From NCBI GenBank assembly GCA_964017185.1, contig OZ024870.1:59498812-59562811 (forward strand): a stretch of 64,000 nt of DNA, in the 5' to 3' direction. The stretch is from Rugalucina vietnamica. Lineage: Eukaryota; Mollusca; Bivalvia; Lucinida; Lucinidae. This document shows, piece by piece, positions 1-9,638 of this stretch. Within the stretch, counting starts at the first letter, position 1; the number at the start of each line of letters is the position of its first letter. A program made the translations under genes and the position numbers. The notes under the pieces were generated by a model. It saw nothing but the letters and a program-made list of their open reading frames with translations, searched no databases and was not told where the DNA came from.

Positions 1-1243
1 AAGTCTATGGAGACTATCAACCCCCGGGGCGTGGCCAAATTTGACCCCAGGGGCATGAATGGCACAATTTATGTAGAGGACCATTAGCCATTGCTACATA
101 CCAAATATCAAAGCTGTTGGCCTAGTGGTTTCAGAGAAGAAGATTTTTTTAGTTTTTTTTTCCTTTTGTAGGTCTATGGAGACTATCGATCCCCGGTGCG
201 TGGCCAAATTTGACCCCAGGGGCATGATTGGCACAATTTATGTAGAGGACCATTAGCCATTGCCACCTACAAAATATCAAAGCTGTGGGCCCTGTGGTTT
301 CAGAGAAGAAGATTTTTTAATTTTTTTCCCATAGTAAGTCTATGGAGACTATCAACCCCCGGGGCGTGGCCAAATTTGACCCCAGGGGCATGAATGGCAC
401 AATTTATGTAGAGGACCATTAGCAATTGCTACATACCAAATATCAAAGCTGTGGTACTAGTGGTTTCAAAGAAGAAGATTTTTTTAGTTTTTCCAATTCT
501 AAGTCTATGGAAACTATCCACCCCCGGGGCGTGGCCAAATTTGACCCCAGGGGCATGGCTGGCACAATTTATGTAGAGGACCATTAGCCATTGCCACATA
601 CCAAATATCAAAGCTGTGGGCCCTGTGGTTTCAGAGAAGAAGATTTTTGAATTTTTTTCCCATAGTAAGTCTATGGAGGCTATCGACCCCCGGGGTGTGG
701 CCAAATTTGACCCCAGGGGCATGAATGGCACAATTTATGTAGAGGACCATTAGCCATTGCTACATACCAAATATCAAAGCTGTGGGCCTAGTGGTTTCAG
801 AGAAGGAGATTTTTTAATTTTTTTCCCATAGTAAGTCTATGGAGACTATCAATCCCCGGGGTGTGGCCAAATTTGACCCCAGGGGCATGAATGGCACAAT
901 TTATGTAGAGGACAATTAGCCATTGCTACATACCAAATATCAAAGCTGTGGGCCTAGTGGTTTCAGAGAAGAAGATTTTTTTAGTTTTTCCTATTGTAAG
1001 TCTATGGGACCTATCTGTTGCCATGGAAACCACAATTTTGATACAATCTGCTCCAAAACCTAATGTCATCAATCCCCCAGCCCAATTATGGTTCACATTA
1101 AATTTGATCAAGATCGGCCTACTAGCTTCAGAAATATTCTTCTTTGAAATTGTGGACGGACGACGACGGACGACGACGACGACGGACGACGGATGCCTGC
1201 CTATCCTATAAGCTCACCTGTGAGCCTTCGGCTCAGGTGAGCT
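1..1243 (+). repeat. Helentron-like tandem array A (3' end only)
   Basis: About seven head-to-tail copies of a ~165-bp unit; the phrase CTATGGAGACTATC recurs near 5, 175, 340, 504, 671, 837 and, diverged, 1002. The last unit is followed by a GAC/GGAC microsatellite (1153-1195) and a GC-rich hairpin at 1211-1243 with stems AGCTCACCTG and CAGGTGAGCT, then AAAAAT. The array begins before the window. The same unit reappears at 56.5 kb and 63.6-64 kb. Array plus microsatellite plus terminal hairpin matches the other elements here that I call Helentron/HINE-like. No protein is encoded; short open frames inside are by-products of the repeat. Confidence 0.75.
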
Positions 1244-1566
1244 AAAAATACCAGAAAACGCACAAGATGCCACCAAACTGTACCAAGATTTCAAAATTTT
1301 CCTGGGGAAGAATGCCCCCGGAACCCCCTAGCAAGGCTTTGTGCCTGCTGCGCTTGCCTTCGCACCTTTGGTACTAAAAATGGTTCACTAATATGGATTT
1401 CATTTCTACTCCTTGGTTGTCTTCCTTGATACTGTAAAATCAAACATAAAATATATTTATGGGCTTAATACTGAAATGTGTGAGACATTTTAATGATGTG
1501 TGGCACGAAAAATAAAACATTGTCTCTAAACATGTTAAAACAAACTTTGTAAAAAAAAAAAAATAG
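1244..1566. other. Intergenic spacer, no gene seen
   Basis: AT-rich DNA with no credible coding frame and no recognised mobile-element end. It includes a poly-A run near 1551. Confidence 0.5.
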
Positions 1567-2272
1567 TTTTGGTTATTGGAGAAATATCTACAAACATGCA
1601 AAGTATCAACTTGATCCACCAACATGTTCAAGAGATATCGACTTCTAACAATTAATTTTAACGAAAAACTTCATCAAAAAATTTCTATATCTGTGACCTT
1701 GACCTCACCCAGGGTGGGTCATGATGGTACTCCATAAAACTTCAGACCAATATCTTCAAACATGCAAAGTATCAACTTGATCCATCAACATGTTCAAGAG
1801 ATATAGACTTCTTAAATCTTTAATGAAAAACTTTAACATAAAATTTCTAAGTCCGTGACCTTGACCTCAAGGTCACCCAGGGTGGACTATGATGGTACTG
1901 CATAAAACTTCAGACCAATATCTACCAACATGCAAAGTATCAACTTGATCCATCAACATGTTCAAGAGATATAGACTTCTAAAAACTTTAATGAAAAACT
2001 TTAACATAAAATTTCTATGTCTGTGACCTTGACCTCAAGGTCACCCAGGATGGGTCATGATGGTACTGCATAAAACTTCAGACCAATATCTACCAATATG
2101 CAAAGTATCAACTTGATACATCTACATGTTCAAGAGATATAGACTTCTAAAAACTTCAACCGAAAGTGAGACGCGGATGCGGACGTACACGTTTATTTAC
2201 AAACGTAAGTTTACGTAAACGCGGACGACCGAGGTGACAACAATAGCTCTGTGCACTTCGTGCAGGCGAGCT
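1567..2272 (+). repeat. ~168-bp tandem array with terminal hairpin
   Basis: Between three and four copies of a ~168-bp unit; the word ATGCAAAGTATCAACTTGAT recurs near 1596, 1761, 1930 and 2098, and GACCTTGACCTCAAGGTCAC recurs within units. The array ends in a GACGCGGA-rich tract and a hairpin at 2245-2272 (AGCTCTGTGCA, loop CTTCG, TGCAGGCGAGCT) followed by AAAT. The layout is the same as array A although the sequence differs, so I place it in the same structural class. Its 5' boundary was not found. Confidence 0.6.
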
Positions 2273-2878
2273 AAATAATAATTTTGGTTATTGGAGAAGA
2301 TAATATTTGGGTTCTGTGTCTGTTAGAAAAAAATATATTGTTTTCCATGCCGAGCGAAAAAAATAAATGGTTCAAGAAAAAAAAAACAGGCCCCCCACCC
2401 AGAAAATCAAATGGTCCGTCCCTTATACCCATTTATATACAAATTGCTGCTTCGTATCATCTGCGCAGAGATTCTGAGCTCGATTCTGAGGGCGTATACT
2501 GAGGGCGTATATCTCGTGACTGAGTTTCGTGACAGGAAATCTTTGCAAATGCCATATACAGGAATGCAAGAAAAGATGGGCCATTGATATGCCCCCTCTC
2601 CCGCCCCCACCCCGAGGTTCAAACCCAGCACCTCTGCACTTTTCTGATTCCAATTTAATGTTCTTTTATTATTTTTGTGCCTAGATTTTTGAAACTGAAA
2701 AAAAAAGCACTGTCTACATCATTATAACATGGTAAAGTCCAACTCACTTTTCATGTTGAATTCTCAAAATAAAACATGTCATCATTGAAACAACATTGTA
2801 CCTAATATCAATGCAGAAAAAAAATAATTTTTTACCTTCTATACCAAAATGATAACAACTAAACCGATGGTATAAAAA
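2273..2878. other. Intergenic spacer, no gene seen
   Basis: Low-complexity and AT-rich. Short frames at 2284-2502 and 2407-2653 overlap on opposite strands and resemble no protein family. Confidence 0.5.
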
Positions 2879-4849
2879 CCAGAGGACCAATGGTCCTGTA
2901 AACGCTCACCTGAGATCTGAAGCATATACCAATAAACATGTTTGAATATTATGGTATTTAATCCCAGTGCAGGGGCAGATGAAGCCCTTGGGCTATTTTC
3001 TTTTTCAGAATAATCAATATTTTGTCCATTTGCCAATTTCCTGCTGGCTTTTGCCTTCAAATGACATTTTAACAGTTATTCCCATTCAAATGCATTGGCA
3101 ACCCATGTTGACCTTGCCATAAACTGGGTCAAGGTCATCACAGGGTCATGATTTATATATACATTGTAGTACTTGAGCCATCGATGCTTCAAGCCAAGTT
3201 TCCTTGAAATCTGTCCACTGGTTCCGGAGAAGAAGATTTTTGAGAGATTTTTACCATATATGGGCCTGGTGGCCATCTTGGTCATGTGACCTGGATTATT
3301 TATATATACATTGATTACCCCATCCTTTAGATGCTTCACATAAAATTTGGCTTTGATTGGCCAAGTGGTTTCAGAGGAGCACATGTTTGAATATTATGGA
3401 GATATACAAGTATATTGCCCCGGGGTGGGGGCATATGAGCCCCTGTGGTCCATTTTTTGTCAGAATCATTAATAGTCAGTCCTTTAGTCCATTTCCTGCA
3501 AGACTTTCATTTGAAATGACATTTTAAAATTTTTCCCCATTCAAATGCATTGGTGACCTATGTTGACCTTGCCATAAAATAGGTCAAGGTCATCACAGGG
3601 TCATGATTTATATATACATTGTAGTGCTTTAGCCATCGATGTTTCATGCCAAGTTTCATTGAAATTGATCTAACGGTTCCAGAGAAAAAGATTTTTGAAG
3701 GGTTTTTACCATATTTGGGCATGGCGGCCATCTTGGTCATGTGACCTGGATTATTTATATACACCTTGGTTATCCCTTCCTATTGATGCATTACATAAAA
3801 TTTGGCTTTGATTGGTCAAGTGGTTTCAGAGGAGCAGACGTTTGAATATAGTGAAGATATACATGTATATTGCCCCGGGGTGGGGGCACATGAGCTCCTG
3901 GGGTCCAATTTTTTTTCAGAATCATTAATATTCAGTCCTACTGCCCATTTCCTGCAAGACTTTCACTTTAAATGTCATTTTAAAAGTTTTCCCCATTCAA
4001 ATGCATTGGCGACCTATGTTGACCTTGCCGTAAAATAGGTCAAGGTCATCACAGGGTCATGATTTATATATACATTGTAGTGCTTTAGCCATCGATGCTT
4101 CATGCCAAGTTTCATTGAAATTGGTCCAACGGTTCCAGAGAAAAAGATTTTTGAAGGGTTTTTACCATATATGGGCATGGCGGCCATCTTGGTCATGTGA
4201 CCTGAATTATTTATATACACAGTGGTTGTCCCTTCCTATTGATGCTTTACATAAAATTTGGCTTTGATTGGTCAAGCGGTTTCAGAGGAGAAGACATTTG
4301 AATATAGTGAAGATATACATGTATATTGCCCCGGGGTGGGGGCACATGAGCCCCTGGGGTCCAATTTTTTTCAGAATCATTAATATTCAGTCCTACTGCC
4401 CATTTCCTGCAAGAATTTCACTTTAAATGACATTCTAAAAGTTTTCCCCATTCAAATGCATTGGTGACTTATGTTGACCTTGCTGTAAAATAGGTCAAGG
4501 TCATCACAGAGTCATAATTTATATACACATTGTAGTGCTTGAGCCATTGATGCTTCATGCCAAGTTTCGTTGAAATCGGTCCACTGGTTCGGGAGAAGAA
4601 GATTTTTTAAGGGTTTTTACCATATATGGACATGGCGGCCATCTTGGTCACGTGACCTGGATTTCTTATATACACATTGGTTCCCCCTTCCTATAGATGC
4701 TTCATATAAAATTTGGCTTTGATTGGCCAAGCGGTTTCAGAGGAGAAGATCTTTGAAATTGTGGACGGACGACGGACGGACGACGGACAGACGCCGGATC
4801 ATGGCCAACCTATAAGCTCACCTTGTGAGCCTAACGGCTCAGGTAAGCT
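2879..4849 (+). mobile_element. Helentron-like element B with ~456-bp tandem units
   Basis: The 5' end carries a small hairpin (AGGACCAATGGTCCT at 2883-2897) and then GCTCACCTGAG at 2904-2914. The body holds more than three ~456-bp units; GCCCCGGGGTGGG recurs near 3416, 3873 and 4328. The 3' end has a GGAC/GACG microsatellite (4765-4795) and a hairpin (4815-4849) whose right arm is nearly the reverse complement of the 5' GCTCACCTGAG. Subterminal inverted repeats, an internal minisatellite and a 3' hairpin are typical of non-autonomous Helentrons (HINEs). No Rep/helicase gene is present. Confidence 0.7.
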
Positions 4850-5598
4850 AAAAATCCTAAAAACATATGGGTTTTATGTCTATCCATACATATTAATGTA
4901 GGTATAAGGTTTCAATGCATTCCAAGAGACCTTCAGAATATAAATGATGCATGTATACAGTGTTAACTTGTAATCATAAAATGCATCAATCAATTATTGA
5001 TTGGACATCTTTTAAAACTTCATAGACCTCAAATCAATGATAAGGACATATTCATATACAAAGCACAAATAATTGATATTGATCAAACCACAAGACAAGT
5101 CATCAGACAACCAATCAGAACCAAAAACCAGGATTCTGGTTCTGATTGGATGAAAATAGCACAGATTTATCTGCAAATCAACCCACAAATCTTAAACTTT
5201 GAGCTACAAGATTTCCCATGGACAACCAATCAGAACCAAAAACAAACCAGGATTCTTGTTCTGATTGGATAAAAAAATAAAAGCACAGGTCAGCAGACAA
5301 ACTTCACCACCCAGACTGCAGAAATATAGACTGTACTCCCTGAAGTTTTAGTTTTGGGGAAAATATTGGTTATTATCTTGTTTTTATTTAATTTATAGGT
5401 CCAAGTGACATTTTTGTAGTTAACTTATGCTAATGACTCAGTAATTATTAAAAGGAGCAGAACTGACTATTAGCCAAATTGGCAGTTACCCATTGCACAG
5501 TGACCTACTTTTATTGAATCTGTTTTTGCTTAGCATCCCCGTCAACAGCTATGGTCATGTCATGACATTGTCTCCATATCAAGAGATTTCTACCAAAC
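4850..5598. other. Intergenic, with two related hairpins
   Basis: No convincing gene. Two imperfect direct copies (5109-5150 and 5223-5270) each form an inverted repeat, CCAATCAGAACC paired with GGTTCTGATTGG. The rest is AT-rich and unrecognised. Confidence 0.45.
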
Positions 5599-5876
5599 CA
5601 TCAGGATAACATGTCAATGTAATGAATACACCTTATTCCCCACTTTTATATAGCAAAACTGGGGTTTGCAGGGGTATACCTATTTTTCTTATTTTTGCTC
5701 CAAAACATAGATTGTGGGTACATTTTAGAACCGCCTCGGTGAGGCGGTTCTAGCATGTACCCACAATCTATGTTTTGAGCAAAAATAAGAAAAATATCAA
5801 AATTTTTCTGATATTTTCAATATTCACAGCTGAAAAAAAAATCTCTGTATATTGCATGGGGAAGTTTTTCGTAATG
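5599..5876 (-). mobile_element. Palindromic MITE (family M2), reverse copy
   Basis: The ends are imperfect inverted repeats: CATCAGGATAACATGTC at the left, and GTAATG at the right, the complement of CATTACGAAAAC in other copies. The middle is a long near-perfect palindrome whose arms read CAAAACATAGATTGTGGGTAC and its complement around AACCGCCTCGGTGAGGCGGTT. Related copies lie at 14342-17339 (interrupted), 52101-52399, 54426-54681 and, as a fragment, 46571-46715. Non-coding. Confidence 0.65.
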
Positions 5877-5880
5877 ATTG

Positions 5881-5995
5881 GGGATGTCATGACAAAACTT
5901 TGGTCAAAGCCCTGCTCATTTCCACGGTTATCCCCCGCCTTCTCTAGGGTGTGTTTGGGTGGGTGGGGGGCGGACGTTACAAATGATTAGTGCAT
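5881..5995. mobile_element. Truncated MITE of family M3
   Basis: The right end GTTACAAATGATTAGTGCAT (5976-5995) matches the terminal repeat of the complete M3 copy at 47202-47480. The upstream part shares the phrase CAAAACTTTG with that copy. The left end is missing, next to the M2 copy. Confidence 0.4.
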
Positions 5996-6396
5996 TAAGG
6001 GCTCAAACGCTTGACTGCTGTCTTCGGTAGCATATTCGCAAACTGGATAAGCCTCTTTTTAATTATAGGGGCCCAGCCAGATTTTTACTTGCTGTGGGCG
6101 AGTGGGCGACCGCTAGTCTGTATCCCTGCTGCCAATGCGGTGCTCTAACCATTATGCTTATGTATTGCTGTATATTTTACTGGAATAATACATATACAGA
6201 ACTATTTTAACACTATGAGAGTGTACATACAGGTGTTTCAAATGTCTCATCAAAGTTTAGCTTGTCACATGGCATTGAAAAAAAATACAATGATATTGAA
6301 AGTTCCCTATTTTAATTTCCTGGCTTGGAAACAATATTATAGAAACACTAACAAATCATCTTTGAATAACAAACAAAATCATACATACAATGTATA
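5996..6396. other. Intergenic spacer, no gene seen
   Basis: AT-rich. A 60-codon frame at 6215-6397 shows no recognisable motif. Confidence 0.45.
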
Positions 6397-6615
6397 AACC
6401 ACATCATGAGAAAACCAACAATGTGGTTTCTGAACATGTTCGACACAAACCAAGCCATACATGCACAGAAGATGGCTAGAGGCTGGAAATTTTGGAATTA
6501 GAAAGATGACCAGTAGCGAAAATAAAGGCGCTGATCAGCTTCGCAGTTACTGTGAAGCTGAACTGCGCTTTTATTTTTGTATATGCAGATTATTTGTTTT
6601 CTAATGTGCCGGCTC
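6397..6615 (-). mobile_element. GAGCC-TIR MITE (family M1) copy 1, reverse
   Basis: Diverged copy of the commonest MITE here. Full copies start GAGCCGC, CATGAGAAAACCAACAAT and end with the complement; about a third of the way in they carry a second inverted repeat containing GATCAGCTTCGCAG. In this copy the left TIR is degraded (AACCACATCATGAG) and the right end GGCTC is intact. Confidence 0.6.
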
Positions 6616-6741
6616 ATATGATACACTGAAAACAAAAACTGGGAGATTTACTTTCCCAAGAAGAGAGCTTGGGTATTTGGTAGGGATCTGGATATTTGGT
6701 AGTGATATACAAAATTTCAAATAGGAAGATGTACAAGATAT

Positions 6742-6974
6742 GCGCCGCGTCATGAGAAAAACAGATTTTTGCCTATGCGAAAACAAAGACACAAATCAGC
6801 TGTGCAGTAACTGCACAGCTGATCAGCCCCCTCGCTTTCGCTGCTAGGATAGTACAATTCTTCCTTTACATAAGTATCCAAAATTTCAAGAGTCTTTCTT
6901 CTGAGATTGTACAGGCTGGTTTGTGTCAGACATGGTCGGAAACCCCGAAGACTTGTTAGCTCGCATCGCGGCTC
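6742..6974 (+). mobile_element. M1 MITE copy 2
   Basis: Runs from GCGCCGCGTCATGAG to GCGGCTC and has the internal palindrome CAGCTGTGCAGTAACTGCAC. Diverged, non-coding. Confidence 0.65.
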
Positions 6975-7162
6975 AGATTAAGGACATAAAAATGCAAAAT
7001 GAGCCACACAAAATGATAACCTGACTTTTACAAATGCAAAAGCAATCAGATGGCAAAGCTGTGTGCAAATCTGACAACCACACCTTTTTTTCTTGAAGAC
7101 ATTTTAATACTACCAGGGTATTTTCCCCCTAAATCTCCACTCTTGACTATACAGCACAATTT

Positions 7163-7622
7163 GAGCCGCATTGTGAGAAAACCAACAATCTGCATATGCG
7201 AAAACAAAGACGCAGATCAGCTTTGGTTACAGCTTCATGGTAACTGCGAAGCTGATCACGCCTTTGTTTTTGCTACATGGATAGTACACTTCCTCTTCTT
7301 CTTAAATCCGTAATTTCAAACTTCTAGCCTGCTTCTGTGACTGTACAGTCTGATATATGTCAGACCTGTCCGGAAACTAAATTGTTGGTTTTCTCACAAG
7401 AGAGGCCCTCCCAGGGGTTTTGGGGATTCAGGGAGAAGGGCTATTTATTTTCAGGGATTTGGGGAGAAGAGTCATTTATTTTCAGGGATTTGGGGAGATT
7501 TTGGGGTTTTAGGGAGCAGGGGGCTGAGGGAAAACATTTTTGGGAGCTAGGGAGAAAGGTCATTTTTCTTTCAGGGAGCAGGGAGCAAAGACCCCCCCTG
7601 GGAGGGCCTCACAAGACGTCTC
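7163..7622 (+). mobile_element. M1 MITE copy 3, split by a smaller insertion
   Basis: M1 sequence runs from GAGCCGCATTGTGAG to TTTTCTCACAAGA at 7401 and resumes as CGTCTC at 7617-7622. Removing 7402-7610 and one copy of the duplicated target restores the normal M1 end, so the inner segment arrived later. Confidence 0.7.
7402..7610. mobile_element. Nested ~209-bp MITE inside M1 copy 3
   Basis: Ends are inverted repeats: GAGGCCCTCCCAGGGG at 7402 and CCCCTGGGAGGGCCTC at 7595-7610. ACAAGA flanks both sides (7396-7401 and 7611-7616). Read as TCACAAGA, the duplication is 8 bp and the TIR loses two bases on the right; 8 bp would suggest a hAT-type target duplication. The interior is rich in GGGATTTGGGGAGA-like repeats, and the frame across it is incidental. 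Confidence 0.65.
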
Positions 7623-8384
7623 ATTTGTCTTATCTGGCTGGAAACTCTGAAAACATGTTAACATGATGCGGCTAAAATACAGCAACAGAAAGATGCATAC
7701 TTATTTCATCAATAAGCATGATATCTTTGTTGGTTTAACTAACAAAACAGAATGTACATGTATGGGAGCAAGTTTTATTTGACATTAACATAGACAAAAC
7801 CAAATCAGTGGCCAACATTGTGGTTTCCGACCATGTCCGACTCAAATCACGCAGGACAGCTACTGATGATGGCTTAAGACGGCAAATTCTGGATTTAGAA
7901 AGTAGAGGAATTGTATTATCCCAGTAGGGAAAACAAAGTCACTGATTACCGTGAAGCTGATCTGCGTCTTTATTTTCACATACGACGTGGCTCATGTAAT
8001 ACTCAAGAATCATCATAAATCATTATTACCATCCAAGATCATTTAAGCATATAAAAAGCGTACTAACACAATGCAACTTTGAAAGAAGAAGTGTCCTTTC
8101 ATAATTAGCGGTATACAGAAATAACAAAATGATCATTGAATTTCATCAAAACTCCATCATTCTTTACTGTTATATTACAAGGTCACAAGAACTGAATAAA
8201 CATGTCCTATACCTGGAAACAAAATCCATATATGCAACAACTAAAGCTTTGTTCTGTGACTAATGTCCCAGGCGACAATTTCTATAAAAACATAGCCTAC
8301 AACTAGATGGAAAAACTCCCCAAAATAACTCCTCAAAAATACTAGAACTGCTTTGCAATTAATGCCTGTCAACATATTGTGATG
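7623..8384. other. Intergenic, with an M1 fragment at 7811-7993
   Basis: 7811-7993 is a reverse-orientation M1 fragment (ACATTGTGGTTTCCGACC to GGCTC) lacking its left TIR. The remainder is AT-rich and contains no gene I can support. Confidence 0.5.
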
Positions 8385-8980
8385 ATGAGACAGAAAAATG
8401 ACTAGAATTGACTAGTTTGAAATACTACCAAAATGACTAAACTTTGTTTTGTGATTCCAATCAATGATTTCTTAATGTAATTATATTGAGACAGAAAAAT
8501 GACTAGAATTGAACAGTTTGAAATGCATGTACTACCATAATGACTAGAACTTTGTTTTGTGATTGAACATCTAAGTCAATAATTTCTTAGTATTATTATG
8601 TTGAGACAGAAAAATGACTAGAATTGACTAGTTTGAAATACTACCAAAATGACTAGAACTTTGTTTTGTGATTCCAATCAATGATTTCTTAGTGTAATTA
8701 TATTGAGACAGAAAAATGACTAGAATTGAACAGTTTGAAACGCATGTACTACCATAATGACTAGAACTATGTTTTGTGATTGAACATCTCAGTCAATAAT
8801 TTCTTAGTATTATTATGTTGAGACAGAAAAATGACTAGAACAGACTAGTTTGAAATACTACCAAAATGACTAGAATTTTGTTTTGTGACTGAATGTCACA
8901 TGAGGGCCTCATGGAAGATTAGCTTATTACATGCATTTATGTAATTGTGCTAAATGATGTCACCCTCTTTGCATAAAGTC

Positions 8981-9054
<74 letters not shown>

Positions 9055-9115
9055 AATAATTTCTTAGTATTATTATGTTGAGACAGAAAAATGACTAGAA
9101 TTGACTAGTTTGAAA
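8385..9115. repeat. Dimeric minisatellite, units of ~102 and ~114 bp
   Basis: GAGACAGAAAAATGACTAGA recurs near 8388, 8490, 8604, 8705, 8820 and 9081. Units alternate: one type has GACTAGTTTGAAATACTACC, the other GAACAGTTTGAAATGCATGTACTACC-like text with 12 extra bases. This gives a higher-order period of ~216 bp. The array is interrupted at 8896-9052 by a retroposon tail. Confidence 0.65.
8896..9052 (+). mobile_element. Retroposon 3' tail with (TTAC)n
   Basis: Starts GAGGGCCTCATGGAAGATTA, continues to AATGATGTCACCCTC and ends AAAGTC followed by about 17 TTAC/ACTT units with one interruption. A homologous tail at 22962-23052 ends in (TTA)n instead. A shared ~80-bp segment followed by different simple repeats is typical of SINE or LINE 3' ends. 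The 5' part is absent. Confidence 0.5.
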
Positions 9116-9120
9116 CTAGT

Positions 9121-9260
9121 CGCTATTTGGATTGCACAAATCCTCTTCTTCCTATAGCCGAAAAATTTCAAGCTTCTAGCCATGTTCTGTAGCTGCACAG
9201 GCTAGTAAATGTGAGATCTGGTCTGAAACCATGAAGACAGGTTTTTTCACGTCCCGGCTC
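9121..9260 (+). mobile_element. M1 MITE fragment (3' half)
   Basis: Matches the second half of M1 (CCTCTTCTTCCTATAG, AATTTCAAGCTTCTAGCC, ending CCCGGCTC). The first half, including the inner palindrome, is missing. Confidence 0.55.
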
Positions 9261-9282
9261 ATATATTCCTGTCTGTTGGTTT

Positions 9283-9517
9283 GTATTGTGGTTTTGTTTG
9301 TTTGTATTGAGGTTTAAAGTCCCGGTCGACAAATTTTTCAGTCATATCAGGACAGAGACATGGCTTCCTGGGTAATAAACAGAACTTTAGGGAGTAAATG
9401 TGTCTGGCTCACTTATACTACCTGTAACCCAGCACCCCAGTGGGGCTCGAATTCAAGACTTCTTGATTCTGAGTTCAAAGCTCTACCATTAGACCACCAC
9501 AACCCCTACATTCTTGG
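9283..9517 (-). mobile_element. tRNA-derived SINE
   Basis: On the minus strand the head (9517-9436) carries an A-box-like TGGTCTAATGGTAGAGC and a B-box-like GAATTCGAGCCCC, with a possible anticodon stem-loop around ACTCAGA. The body ends TGTCGACCGGGACTTTAAAC followed by ACAAACAAACAAAACC, resembling the tRNA-SINE tail common in molluscs. About 235 bp. The exact tRNA parent is uncertain. Confidence 0.55.
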
Positions 9518-9638
9518 TCAATTTTTGGACCATTTTATTAGCCTAGATTCTTTCCACTGAGCAGATGATCAAATGTTGCCTTTGAATTCAATACACAAGT
9601 ATGTCCATGGTATAGTCTGTCTACTTCTTGCAATAATT

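Noticed and set aside
1-1243. CRISPR-like regular array
   Set aside because: Units are head-to-tail ~165-bp repeats without unique spacers, in eukaryotic DNA with introns.
2597-2645. B-box-like GGTTTGAACCTC (minus strand) as a tRNA or SINE head
   Set aside because: No matching A box at the right distance and no tail was found.
7337-7666. 109-codon frame
   Set aside because: Runs through the nested G-rich MITE; the repetitive composition explains the absence of stops.
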